The translations under genes and the position numbers were made by a program. DNA of 64,000 nt. It comes from Clostridiales bacterium. Its GTDB lineage: Bacteria; Bacillota; Clostridia; Oscillospirales; CAG-272. The notes beneath the pieces were generated by a model, which saw only the letters and a program-made list of their open reading frames with translations, did not search any database and was not told where the DNA came from. Shown one piece after another: positions 49,409 to 57,829 of this stretch (within the stretch, counting starts at the first letter, position 1; each line of letters starts with the position of its first letter). The stretch lies in NCBI GenBank assembly GCA_012800735.1, contig JAAZIU010000025.1, forward strand, positions 110,626 through 174,625. Direction: 5' to 3'.

Positions 49409-49972
49409 TTACAACCCTTTCAGCGCTCCGGTTTTTCTTATAAAACGGACAAGAAACCACGCGCTCGCAACCGAGGCGGCGTCCTTTAAAATATACGGCA
49501 GAGAGACTTTGAGAAAGGATACGGCGACGGTGTTTCCGGATAAATATGAAAACCAGAGCACCCCCGGAATATGGCAGGCGGCGATTCCCAGAAGACCCGA
49601 AACGATCTCAAGAGCGGCTTCGGCTTTTTTGTTTTCAAGCGCCGGTTTTACCCCGCAGAGCGCGGCCATCAAGACGAAGCCTATAATAAATCCGCCGGTC
49701 AGACCGACAAGCGACGCTACTCCGCCCCTGAAACCGGCGAAGACCGGAACGCCTACCGCGCCGAGCGCGATATATAAAAGCATGGAAATCGCGCCCCACT
49801 TCCAACCGAGTATATATCCGGCAAGAGCGACGCCGAAGGTCTGCAGCGTTACCGGAACGCCCGAGGGCAGCGGAAAAGACACCTGAGACAGCGCGGCGAC
49901 GACGGCGGTTATAAGTCCGGACAGCGCCATTCGCTTGATTTCATTTCTGTTTAACGCTTTTTCGGTTTGCAT
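49409..49972 (-). CDS. bioY: Biotin transporter BioY (ECF S component)
   Basis: A 187-residue membrane protein with six helices and the BioY signature (LPSGVPVTLQTFGVALAGYILG, broken here as VPVTLQTFGVALAGY), then GVPVFAGFRGGVASLVG and GGFIIGFVLMAAL. It is the substrate-binding component of an energy-coupling-factor biotin importer; the EcfAAT module must be encoded elsewhere. It lies 9 bases after birA, with AAGGTGA upstream, so it forms one operon with the repressor that senses biotin. Confidence 0.94.
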   Translation of the reverse strand: MQTEKALNRNEIKRMALSGLITAVVAALSQVSFPLPSGVPVTLQTFGVALAGYILGWKWGAISMLLYIALGAVGVPVFAGFRGGVASLVGLTGGFIIGFVLMAALCGVKPALENKKAEAALEIVSGLLGIAACHIPGVLWFSYLSGNTVAVSFLKVSLPYILKDAASVASAWFLVRFIRKTGALKGL

Positions 49973-49981
49973 GATGTCACC

Positions 49982-50953
49982 TTATAATTTAATACTTATT
50001 TCACCGGAGGAGAGATTTTCTTCTTCCCCGTTGTCATATCTTACAAGAACAGAAGCGTCGTCGCCTATGGAGAGAGCTGTCGCCGGGCGGCTGAGAGCGC
50101 CCTTTATAACGTTTATCTTCCTGCCGACCGCAAGGCTTTTTTCGCGATATTCGTTCATAAACCCGCGGTCGGGAAATTTTACATATATATCGTGGAAATT
50201 GTCGAGCAGCTCCGAGCAAAGGCGGTTATACGCGTCGTTCTCGACCGCTTCCGCGACAGACGGAAAGACTGCTCCCGCCGTATCCGAAATAAACTCCGGC
50301 CAGCCGTCCTTCGGCGGCGCTATGTTGATGCCGATACCGAGTACCGCCGAGTCGAGACGTCCGGTTTCAAGGCTGAGAGCGCCTTCGGTGAGTATCCCGC
50401 AGACTTTTTTTCCGTCAAGCAGGATATCGTTAACCCATTTTATCGCGGTTTTGCAGCCGGCGATCCTGTCTATCGCCCGGCTGACGGCGACAGCCGCGGC
50501 GGCGGTTATCGAAACGGCGTCACTCGCCGCCATATCCGGACGGAGCAATATGCTGAGATATATCCCGCTTTCGGGAGAGACAAAGTTCCTGCCGAACCTT
50601 CCCCGTCCCTCGCTTTGCTCCGATGAAACAAGAACGCTTCCCTCGGGGGCAGCGGCAGCGGCGGCTTTCAGGAGCGTGTTTGTTGACGTTACCCGTTTTT
50701 CGTATCTGATATTATAAAAATACTTTGCGCGAAGTCTGTCAAAAACCCTTGCGGCGCTGACTTTTCCTTCGGCAAGGCGATAGCCGGCGTTGGTAACGGC
50801 TTCGATTTCAATCCCTTTTTTCCTCAGCGCGGTTATCGCTTTCCATACCGACGAACGGCTTATTCCGCAACAACCGGCAAGCTTTTCGCCGCTTATATAT
50901 CCATCGCCGGATAAAAGCAGCGCTTTATAGATTTTTTTCTGCAGTTCTGTCAT
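49982..50953 (-). CDS. birA: Bifunctional biotin--protein ligase and biotin repressor
   Basis: A protein of about 323 residues. The N-terminal winged HTH (GEKLAGCCGISRSSVWKAIT) represses biotin genes. The central ligase domain has SEQSEGRGRFGRNFVSP (biotinyl-AMP loop) and KWVNDILLDGKKVCGILTEG (lysine binding biotin). A C-terminal SH3-like domain completes it. ATG 50953 is preceded by AAAGGAG; an upstream in-frame start at 51010 falls inside the promoter. The promoter is overlapped by an inverted repeat, fitting autorepression. BioY follows, so this is a biotin-controlled uptake operon; no biotin synthesis gene is in the window. Confidence 0.96.
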   Translation of the reverse strand: MTELQKKIYKALLLSGDGYISGEKLAGCCGISRSSVWKAITALRKKGIEIEAVTNAGYRLAEGKVSAARVFDRLRAKYFYNIRYEKRVTSTNTLLKAAAAAAPEGSVLVSSEQSEGRGRFGRNFVSPESGIYLSILLRPDMAASDAVSITAAAAVAVSRAIDRIAGCKTAIKWVNDILLDGKKVCGILTEGALSLETGRLDSAVLGIGINIAPPKDGWPEFISDTAGAVFPSVAEAVENDAYNRLCSELLDNFHDIYVKFPDRGFMNEYREKSLAVGRKINVIKGALSRPATALSIGDDASVLVRYDNGEEENLSSGEISIKL

Positions 50954-50971
50954 CGTAATTCTCCTTTGCGC

Positions 50972-51004
50972 GACAATTATATCATTTTTGTGATTAATTG
51001 TCAA
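50972..51004 (-). promoter_or_regulatory. birA-bioY promoter with overlapping inverted repeat
   Basis: On the minus strand, TTGACA (51004-50999), 17 bases, and TATAAT (50981-50976) are perfect. The inverted repeat GACAATTA / TAATTGTC (50972-50979, 50995-51002), with inner ATCA/TGAT, covers both elements. It is a likely BirA operator, although it differs from the usual TTGTTAACC-type halves; only one half, GGTTGACAA, matches. Confidence 0.72.
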
Positions 51005-51090
51005 CCACAACTTATTGCCGCGAAGATTTTTTACAGTTTTCCTTCTATTTGTCGGTTATGCTTTACATCCGTTTGTTTTCAATAATTATA

Positions 51091-51119
51091 TTGACTTTAT
51101 TGCAAATCAGGTATATAAT
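51091..51119 (+). promoter_or_regulatory. Promoter of mscL
   Basis: TTGACT (51091-51096), 17 bases, and a perfect TATAAT (51114-51119). Confidence 0.8.
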
Positions 51120-51187
51120 ATATTAAGTTATTCTGATTTTGTATACAATTTTCGAGATTTAACAAATTAAACAGGAAGGACATTAAA

Positions 51188-51646
51188 ATGGCAGACAAAA
51201 AGAAATCCCTTTGGCATGACTTTAAAGAATTTGCCTTCAAGGGAAATGTTATGGATATGGCTATCGGTATCGTTGTCGGCGGAGCTTTCGGAAAAATAGC
51301 GAATTCGCTGGTTACCGATATCATAATGCCTCCGCTCGGACTCGCTATCGGCGGAGTCGATTTTACCGAACTCAAAATCGTTCTCAAGGCAGCGACCGCG
51401 GAAGCCGAGGCAGTGGCAATCAACTGGGGCAGTTTTGTTCAGGTTATCATTCAATTTATCGTGATCGCAATCTGTATGTTCCTCGTAATAAGGGGAATTA
51501 ATGCAGCCGACAAGAAAATCAACGCAAAGAAGATTGCCGAGAAGGAAGCCGCAGACGCCGCCGCAAAAGCGAAAGCGGAAGCAGAGAAAAAACCGACCGC
51601 AGAAGAGCTGCTCACCTCTATCCTTGATGTAATCAAGGAAAAATGA
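51188..51646 (+). CDS. mscL: Large-conductance mechanosensitive channel
   Basis: A 152-residue protein. The amphipathic N-terminus and TM1 are FKEFAFKGNVMDMAIGIVVGGAFG, with GNVxDxAxGxxxGxAF matching MscL. The long periplasmic loop is followed by TM2 (VIIQFIVIAICMFLVIRGIN) and a cytoplasmic helix rich in Ala/Glu/Lys. The pentameric channel is the last safety valve against osmotic lysis. ATG 51188 follows GGAAGGA. It is single, with promoter and terminator. Together with MscS at 2473, the window holds both types of emergency channel. Confidence 0.97.
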   Translation: MADKKKSLWHDFKEFAFKGNVMDMAIGIVVGGAFGKIANSLVTDIIMPPLGLAIGGVDFTELKIVLKAATAEAEAVAINWGSFVQVIIQFIVIAICMFLVIRGINAADKKINAKKIAEKEAADAAAKAKAEAEKKPTAEELLTSILDVIKEK

Positions 51647-51665
51647 TAATTGCCGCATAAAAAAT

Positions 51666-51692
51666 AAAAGCCGTTAAACGCGGCTTTTATTA
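51666..51692 (+). terminator. Terminator of mscL
   Basis: AAAAGCCG (51666-51673) pairs with CGGCTTTT (51681-51688), with a 7-base loop and an AT-rich tail. Confidence 0.8.
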
Positions 51693-51782
51693 ATTTGTCA
51701 GGATATCCGAACCGGGTATTGTATGTTTTTACATATTCTATTCTTTGAGAACGGTTTTTTTCTGTAAAATTCCTTAAAACGG

Positions 51783-51811
51783 TTGATTTTTTATTAGTAA
51801 TCTGTTATACT
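51783..51811 (+). promoter_or_regulatory. Promoter of the oxidoreductase-NUDIX-SBP operon
   Basis: TTGATT (51783-51788), 17 bases containing TG, and TATACT (51806-51811). Confidence 0.7.
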
Positions 51812-51845
51812 ATAATTACAAATACCGCAGAATCGAGGCGATTTA

Positions 51846-52958
51846 ATGAAACGATTAAATATTGCAATAATCGGTCAGGGGCGAAGCGGCCGGGATATTC
51901 ACGGCGCTTTCTTTAACTCTGACGCAAACGGCGGACGATTTAAAGTGGTCGCCGCCGCAGACGAGATAGCCGAGCGGCGTCAGCGCGCCGCTGCCGAGTA
52001 CGGCTCCGACTGCGCTGTTTATTCCGACTGGCGCTCGATTTTAGACCGCAAGGATATTGACCTTGTTATAAATTCAACCTTCAGCTATGAGCATTACCCG
52101 GTTACGCTCGAACTTCTGGAGCGCGGATTTAACGTTGTCACCGAAAAGCCGGCTGCCATGCGCGCGGATGAAGTCCGCCGGCTTATCGACAAGGCTTCTG
52201 AAAAGGGCGTTATGTATAACGTCTTCCAGCAATCGAGGTTCACTCCGTATTTTGATCAGGTAAAGAAGGTCATCGCTTCCGGAGTGCTCGGCAGGATAAT
52301 CGAAATCGACATAGCCTTTGACGGCTTTTCCCGCCGCTGGGACTGGCAGACGCTGCAGTGCATGGGCGGCGGTTCCCTTTACAACACCGGTCCTCATCCG
52401 CTCGACCAGGCGCTGAATCTGCTCGACATGTATGACGTCATGCCCGGCGAAGGGCTGAATGTCTTTTGCAAGATGGACAGAGTCAACACCTGGGGAGACG
52501 CCGAAGACTATGTAAAGCTTATCCTCACGGCGAAGGATAAACCGCTTATCGACCTTATGATTTCCTCCTGCAACCCCTATCCCTGCTTTACTTATCGGAT
52601 TCAGGGGCAATACGGCGGTCTCAAGGGCGGTATGGCGGAGATGGAATGGAAATGGTATGACCCGACCGAAGCTCCGGCTCAGAAGCTTATCCGCGAACCG
52701 CTTTCCAATGAAGAAGGAATGCCGAAATATTGCGGAGAAACGCTCAAGTGGCATTCGGACAGCTGGAGCGGCAGCGGCAGCGCGGCTTTCAATTCCGCCG
52801 TCGACCGCTATTACACCATGATATACGAGCATCTTGTAAACGGCGCTCCGCTTGAGATACACGCGGGACAAGTCGTTCAGCAGATCGCGGTAATTGAGGA
52901 AGCGCATCGTCAGAATCCGCTTTCCCGCGATTTCATTCAGCCCGAAACAGAAGAGTAA
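51846..52958 (+). CDS. Gfo/Idh/MocA family oxidoreductase
   Basis: A 370-residue NAD(P)-dependent sugar dehydrogenase-like protein. The Rossmann start is LNIAIIGQGRSGRDIHGAF (GxGxxG-type), followed by the EKP motif VVTEKPAAMRADE (Lys of the catalytic triad). A C-terminal beta-sheet domain has GGGSLYNTGPHPLDQALNL, where the His of the family motif sits. It probably oxidises an aldose or inositol derivative. It is the first gene of a four-gene operon and lies 12 bases from a second, shorter family member. Confidence 0.92.
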   Translation: MKRLNIAIIGQGRSGRDIHGAFFNSDANGGRFKVVAAADEIAERRQRAAAEYGSDCAVYSDWRSILDRKDIDLVINSTFSYEHYPVTLELLERGFNVVTEKPAAMRADEVRRLIDKASEKGVMYNVFQQSRFTPYFDQVKKVIASGVLGRIIEIDIAFDGFSRRWDWQTLQCMGGGSLYNTGPHPLDQALNLLDMYDVMPGEGLNVFCKMDRVNTWGDAEDYVKLILTAKDKPLIDLMISSCNPYPCFTYRIQGQYGGLKGGMAEMEWKWYDPTEAPAQKLIREPLSNEEGMPKYCGETLKWHSDSWSGSGSAAFNSAVDRYYTMIYEHLVNGAPLEIHAGQVVQQIAVIEEAHRQNPLSRDFIQPETEE

Positions 52959-52970
52959 CGGAGGGACAAA

Positions 52971-53828
52971 ATGTACAGAATAGGTATTTTAGGCACCGAG
53001 AATTCACACGCCGCGGCTTTTGCCGACATAGTAAACACGCCCGGCTCAATATATGAAAATGAATTTAAAGTCGTTGCGCTTTATGCTCATGAAAAGGCGC
53101 CGAGCGAAGCAATCGCGGCAAAACATCCGGACAGCGGGATAATTATCTGCGAAAGCATCGATCAGATGCTGCCTCTCGTCGACTGCGTCATGGTAACCGC
53201 AAGAGACGGCAAGTATCACAAAGACCTTGCTCTTCCCTTCATAAGAGCCGGAAAACCCGCGTTTATCGACAAGCCGTTCACCACCGATGTCGGAGAAGCG
53301 CAGACTTTGGTAGCCGAAGCGGCGGCGCTGAACGTCCCGATAAGCGGCGGCTCCGGATGCAAATACTCTCCTGAGATTTTAAAACTTAAAGAAGAGATCG
53401 AAAAGGGCGAGATAGGGGATGTCACCTCGGCGATGGTCACCTTCGCAGTTGACCTTGACTCGCCATACAGCGGGCTTTGGTTTTACTCAAGCCACCTGGT
53501 CGAGGAAATGTGCACCCTCTTCGGGTACAATGTGCGCTCGGTAATGTCATTTAAGAGCGGCAAACACCTTATGGCGGTGGCGAGATACGACAATTTCGAC
53601 GTCGTAATGAATTTCGAAAACACCTATACTGCCGTCGTTTACGGCACAAACGGCTGGAAGGCAGTAAAGACTACCTGCGACGGCATATACGAAGCGGAAT
53701 TTGCCCACTTCGCCGAAATGGTCAAGACAGGCAAATCCCCCATGACTGCTGAACAGCATATCGTTCCGGTCAGAATAATCGCCGCGGTAAAACGCTCGCT
53801 TGAAACCGGACGCGAGGAAATGATATAA
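52971..53828 (+). CDS. Gfo/Idh/MocA family oxidoreductase, short form
   Basis: A 285-residue relative of the preceding protein. Its Rossmann N-terminus is RIGILGTENSHAAAFADIV. The dinucleotide loop is altered (GTENSH instead of GxGxxG), which is seen in a subgroup of sugar dehydrogenase-like proteins. PAFIDKPFTTD carries the family's EKP-like lysine as DKP. The C-terminal domain is shorter than usual. GGAGG precedes the ATG. It is likely to work with the upstream enzyme on the same sugar, but substrate and direction cannot be read. Confidence 0.88.
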   Translation: MYRIGILGTENSHAAAFADIVNTPGSIYENEFKVVALYAHEKAPSEAIAAKHPDSGIIICESIDQMLPLVDCVMVTARDGKYHKDLALPFIRAGKPAFIDKPFTTDVGEAQTLVAEAAALNVPISGGSGCKYSPEILKLKEEIEKGEIGDVTSAMVTFAVDLDSPYSGLWFYSSHLVEEMCTLFGYNVRSVMSFKSGKHLMAVARYDNFDVVMNFENTYTAVVYGTNGWKAVKTTCDGIYEAEFAHFAEMVKTGKSPMTAEQHIVPVRIIAAVKRSLETGREEMI

Positions 53829-53887
53829 AAGCCGTTTATTTTCAGATACCGTTATTTCGGTTAAGATAACTGCCACGGGGTTAAATT

Positions 53888-54436
53888 ATGACCGGCAAAG
53901 AAAAGAAAATCTCCGGCGAAACAAAATTTGACGGGCGTATCTTCCGAGTTGAACTCGATTCAATCGAGCTTCCGAACGGAAAACCTGCTTTCCGCGAAGT
54001 GGTTCGGCATCCCGGCGCCTGCTGCGTTGTTCCGCTGACAGACGACGGCAATGTTATTTGTGTCCGTCAGTTTCGATATCCTTTTTCTACCGAGACCCTT
54101 GAAATCCCCGCCGGAAAACTTGACAAAGGCGACGCGGAAGAACCCTCCGGATGCGCGAGGCGGGAACTTAAAGAGGAGACGGGGGCTTCGGCGGATGAGC
54201 TTATCTTCCTCGGGGAATACTGGCCGAGTCCGGCTATTCTTGACGAAAGAATTTATATGTATCTTGCAAGAGGTTTGCGCTTCGGCAAAACCGACTTTGA
54301 CGACGGCGAATTTATCACCCTTGAAAGGATACCGCTTGCGAGACTCACGGAAATGATAATGAACGGCGAAATTCCAGACGGAAAAACCCAAACGGCGATC
54401 CTCAAGACCCGCCTTTGGCTCGAAAAACATCTATAA
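53888..54436 (+). CDS. NUDIX hydrolase, ADP-ribose pyrophosphatase type
   Basis: A 182-residue NUDIX protein. The box is G-C-A-R-R-E-L-K-E-E-T-G with the upstream part ETLEIPAGKLDKGD, matching GX5EX7REUXEEXGU. The N-terminal FDGRIFRVELDSIELPNGK and CCVVPLTDDGNVICVRQFRYPF are typical of ADP-ribose pyrophosphatases. It would hydrolyse ADP-ribose or another nucleotide sugar to AMP and a sugar phosphate. It sits between sugar dehydrogenases and a solute-binding protein with no terminator between them. Confidence 0.93.
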   Translation: MTGKEKKISGETKFDGRIFRVELDSIELPNGKPAFREVVRHPGACCVVPLTDDGNVICVRQFRYPFSTETLEIPAGKLDKGDAEEPSGCARRELKEETGASADELIFLGEYWPSPAILDERIYMYLARGLRFGKTDFDDGEFITLERIPLARLTEMIMNGEIPDGKTQTAILKTRLWLEKHL

Positions 54437-54469
54437 TTAGAAAATATAATAATGGGGGAATTTTTATCT

Positions 54470-55963
54470 ATGACCAATTTCAGAAGACTCATCACCGCTT
54501 TACTTGCGTCAGTCATGCTTATATCTGTCGTGTTCGCGACTGCCTGCGGAAGCTCGGATACCAAAGGTCCGGCTGATACGCAGAACGGCAACGCTGCCGC
54601 CGATACAACGGCTCCGGAAGACACCGATTCGCTTTCCGATATCGAAAGGCGCGCGCTGATACCGGATGATCTGCCTGAAAAAGATTTCGGCGGCAGAGAT
54701 TACAGGATTATGTGCACCGAATCCAAGGAATATGAAGTTTTTGCCGAAGAGCAGACCGGCGCCGTTGAAAACGACAGCATCTACGAAAGAAACGTAAGGA
54801 TTGAAGATCGTTTTAACTGTAAGATTAAGACGACCCTCAACTCAGACCCTTACAGCGCCATAGTTAAAATCGCCGCATCCGGAGACAACTCTGTAGAGCT
54901 TAACGGTCACCTTGACTATAAAGCATACACTCCCATTTCTGCAGGCGCTTATTACAACTGGTATGACGTACCGTATGTCAATCTTGAAAAACCTTGGTAC
55001 AGCCAGCTGTCAAACGACTCCGCAACAATATACGGCAAGATCTTCTGCGTTACCGGCGACCTTGCCATAACCGCGATGCAGTATACCTACGGCGTCTTCT
55101 TCAACAAGCGCCTCGCCGAAGGCTACGGCTGGTCCGACAGGAAGCTGTATGACCTGGTATACGACGGCACCTGGGTAATAGACGACTTTATCGAAATGTG
55201 CGCGGTAATTTACGAAGACGTTGACGGCAACGGCAAGCAGGATGACACCGACCTTTACGGTTACGGCTGCTACCCCTGCAACCCCTCCGACGTCTGGCTT
55301 ACCAGCTTCGATCAGCCGCTCACCGGCCGCGACGCCGACGGAAACATAACGATCGATATTATGACCGAGAAAACGGTTACCGCTCTCGAAAAGATATCCA
55401 ACTTCCATTTTAACACCGAAGGCTGCCGCGTTTATAAGAATCAATGGGATGAGAGAAAATATTTCCCGCAGGGACTCGCTGTTTTCGCGCCTCTCGCTTT
55501 CGACAACTGCTTCAACTCCTGCCGCGATATGCAGGACAGCTACGGCATGCTTCCCAACCCCAAGTGGGATGAGGCTCAGGAAAGATATCTCACCAACGCA
55601 TACGACCAGTTCTCCGTTTACGGAGTTCCGCTTTCGGTTCCGACCGGCGACCTTGAATTCGTCGGTACGATTTACGAATGCCTGAACGCCGAATCATACA
55701 AGACAGTTTATCCGGCATACTACGACGTGGCTCTTAAGGGTAAATATTCCGAAGACGCCGACACCGCCAACATGGTTGACATTATCATGGAAGGCCGTCT
55801 CTTCGACTTCTCATTCCAGTTCGGCGAGGCTAACTTCAACCGTATTCCCTACTGGTTCCGCGACCTGCTTGCAGGAAAGAAAACCGACTTCGCTTCATAC
55901 TACGACAAGTATATAGGCAAGGTCGAAAAACAGATCGAGAAACTTTATACCTTCTACGAATAA
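54470..55963 (+). CDS. Extracellular solute-binding lipoprotein (second paralogue)
   Basis: A protein of about 497 residues. The signal peptide ends VFATAC (Cys26), followed by an Asp/Thr/Ala linker, then a sugar-binding fold. It shares with the protein at 39393 the layout LP-x-DFGG-DY, ENDSIYERNVRIEDRFN, ITAMQYTYGVFFNKRLAE, the calcium-like loop DVDGNGKQDDTD and ESYKTVYPAYYDVALKGKYS. These matching points mark them as paralogues. There is no permease nearby. ATG 54470 is chosen over ATG 54452: GGGGGA lies between them and serves the second. A strong terminator follows. Confidence 0.9.
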   Translation: MTNFRRLITALLASVMLISVVFATACGSSDTKGPADTQNGNAAADTTAPEDTDSLSDIERRALIPDDLPEKDFGGRDYRIMCTESKEYEVFAEEQTGAVENDSIYERNVRIEDRFNCKIKTTLNSDPYSAIVKIAASGDNSVELNGHLDYKAYTPISAGAYYNWYDVPYVNLEKPWYSQLSNDSATIYGKIFCVTGDLAITAMQYTYGVFFNKRLAEGYGWSDRKLYDLVYDGTWVIDDFIEMCAVIYEDVDGNGKQDDTDLYGYGCYPCNPSDVWLTSFDQPLTGRDADGNITIDIMTEKTVTALEKISNFHFNTEGCRVYKNQWDERKYFPQGLAVFAPLAFDNCFNSCRDMQDSYGMLPNPKWDEAQERYLTNAYDQFSVYGVPLSVPTGDLEFVGTIYECLNAESYKTVYPAYYDVALKGKYSEDADTANMVDIIMEGRLFDFSFQFGEANFNRIPYWFRDLLAGKKTDFASYYDKYIGKVEKQIEKLYTFYE

Positions 55964-55981
55964 TAAAAGAATATTTTGTCT

Positions 55982-56017
55982 ATCCGTCCCGCCTTTTACG
56001 CGGGACGGATATTTTTT
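55982..56017 (+). terminator. Terminator of the second solute-binding protein operon
   Basis: The 11-base stem ATCCGTCCCGC / GCGGGACGGAT (55982-55992, 56000-56010) with a 7-base loop is followed by ATTTTTT. Confidence 0.93.
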
Positions 56018-56063
56018 CACAGTTATTTCATAATTTTACGGTATTTTAAATAAATATAACTGC

Positions 56064-56069
56064 TATAAT
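56064..56069 (+). promoter_or_regulatory. Extended -10 element before the DUF4838 gene
   Basis: TGC-TATAAT (56064-56069) lies 42 bases upstream of the ATG. No good -35 is seen at the right distance, so this may be an activator-dependent promoter. Confidence 0.4.
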
Positions 56070-56110
56070 AAAACCGGTATCCGAAATAAACATAAAACGG
56101 AGGTCTAAAT

Positions 56111-57829
56111 ATGATTTGTCTTGCCAACAACAGAAAAACAGATTATACCATAGTCATTTCCGCGTCCGCATCGCCGTCGATAAGCCATGCGGCTCACGAA
56201 TTGAAGCGTTTTCTTGAGGAAATCACCGCCGCGCGGTACAATATCGCTCTCGACTGCGATCTTGCGCCGAAAGCCGAGGAGATCATCATCGGCGACAACA
56301 GCCATTTCAGAGCCCTTGACTGCGGCATTGATATCGAATCGCTCGGAGATGAGGGAATTCACATCAAAACCGTCGGCAAAACCATTATTATAGCCGGTTC
56401 CGACAAGCGCGGCGCCATGTACGGCGTTTATCAGCTTCTCGACGAATACCTGGGCTGCAAATGGCTTACCGAAGACTGCTCGATAATTCCGAAACGAACA
56501 AAACTTGAATTGGGAGATATCGATTTCCGATTCATTCCTCCGCTTGAATTCCGCGATCCGTATATGCTGGGTTACAACGATCCCGATTTCTACGCGCGCA
56601 ACCGCTGCAACGCTTCCGGCACGCTTACCGGGGCGACGGGCGGCAGCGTCAAATACGCCCGCTTCGTTCATACTTTTGATGAGCTTATCCCGCAGGAACT
56701 TCAGGAGAGCCATCCCGAATATTTCGCGCTCAGATATGACGAAAAAGGCGAAAATCCGAAGCGTGTCACCGGTTATGTTCAGCCCTGTCTCACAAATCCG
56801 GAAGTGCTTGAAATCGCTAAAAAGAACACCCGTAAGATACTTGAGCAGAACCCCGACTGCCACATAATTTCGGTATCTCAGAATGACAACCAGACCTTCT
56901 GTCAGTGCGACAAGTGCCGCGAGATAGACGAATACGAAGGCAGCCACGCAGGAACTCTGCTCTATTTCGTAAACGCCATTGCCGAGGATATTGAGAAAGA
57001 TTTCCCGAATGTAGCAGTCGATACTCTCGCATATCAGTATACGAGAAGGCCGCCGAAGCATGTAGTTCCGCGCAAGAACGTCATCGTCCGTCTCTGCTCC
57101 ATCGAGTGCTGCTTCGGCCACCCGCTTGAATCCTGCAGCCTTTCCGGCACCGAGGGAGGACAGGCAAGCTTTACCTCCGACCTTGTCGGCTGGTCGAAGA
57201 TATCCAATCGTCTCCATATCTGGGACTACACCGCCAACTTCGCCCATTCGCTGCAGCCATTCCCCGATTTCCTCGTCCTGCAGCCGAATATTCAGTATTT
57301 TATCCGCCACGGAGTTACCGGTATCTTTGAAGAGGGCGAGAACAGCCCCCGCGAATACGGCGAGCTGAACCCGCTGCGTCAGTATGTCCTCGCGAAGCTG
57401 CTCTGGAATCCCGATATAGATTATGATCTTTTAGTCGACGAATTTCTGAACGGATATTTCAAGGGCGCCGCTCCGTCGATCCGCCGCTTCTACGATCTTA
57501 TGCACAGCCTTGTAACAGAGGACGTTCACGTTCATATCTACGACAGCCCGCGGCAGCCGTATCTGTCGAAAGAATTCCTCGACGAGTCGGAAAAGATATT
57601 CGACCAGGCTGAAAAGACCGCCGACGATGATTTAATCCTGAGGCGTGTCCAAAAGCTGCGTCTTTCGATAAGATATGTCCGCGCCTGCATCACCCCGATG
57701 GAGGACCCGGGACGCGCCGCTTATGTCGAAAGCCTTATCGCCGACGTCAGAAGCCACGGAATCACCGCATACTGCGAATGGCAAACGGCCGAATACACAG
57801 AACCGCGTCTGAGAGAGGGGAAAATTTGA
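56111..57829 (+). CDS. DUF4838 protein, alpha-glucuronidase-like architecture
   Basis: A 572-residue protein without a signal peptide. Residues 1-130 look like the N-terminal domain of GH67 alpha-glucuronidases and GH84/GH20-type enzymes (AAHELKRFLEEITAARYNI, IIIGDNSHFRAL, GKTIIIAGSDKRGAMYGVY). The remainder is DUF4838 (SVSQNDNQTFCQCDKCREID with a Cys pair, then NVIVRLCSIECCFGHPL and LHIWDYTANFAH), probably a TIM barrel. The family is thought to act on uronate-containing or host glycans; no activity is assigned here. GGAGG precedes the ATG at 56111. Its stop overlaps the following ThuA gene. Confidence 0.86.
   Translation: MICLANNRKTDYTIVISASASPSISHAAHELKRFLEEITAARYNIALDCDLAPKAEEIIIGDNSHFRALDCGIDIESLGDEGIHIKTVGKTIIIAGSDKRGAMYGVYQLLDEYLGCKWLTEDCSIIPKRTKLELGDIDFRFIPPLEFRDPYMLGYNDPDFYARNRCNASGTLTGATGGSVKYARFVHTFDELIPQELQESHPEYFALRYDEKGENPKRVTGYVQPCLTNPEVLEIAKKNTRKILEQNPDCHIISVSQNDNQTFCQCDKCREIDEYEGSHAGTLLYFVNAIAEDIEKDFPNVAVDTLAYQYTRRPPKHVVPRKNVIVRLCSIECCFGHPLESCSLSGTEGGQASFTSDLVGWSKISNRLHIWDYTANFAHSLQPFPDFLVLQPNIQYFIRHGVTGIFEEGENSPREYGELNPLRQYVLAKLLWNPDIDYDLLVDEFLNGYFKGAAPSIRRFYDLMHSLVTEDVHVHIYDSPRQPYLSKEFLDESEKIFDQAEKTADDDLILRRVQKLRLSIRYVRACITPMEDPGRAAYVESLIADVRSHGITAYCEWQTAEYTEPRLREGKI

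Noticed and set aside
50999..51010. Canonical BirA box before birA
   Set aside because: Only one half (GGTTGACAA on the minus strand) matches, and no partner half is found at 14-16 bases. The palindrome described above is a different arrangement.
52074..52907. Minus-strand open frame of 277 codons opposite the first oxidoreductase
   Set aside because: The plus-strand frame has Rossmann and EKP motifs; the reverse shows none.
56105..57310. Minus-strand open frame of 401 codons opposite the DUF4838 gene
   Set aside because: It mirrors codons of a well-supported gene, lacks a ribosome site, and shows no recognisable domain.
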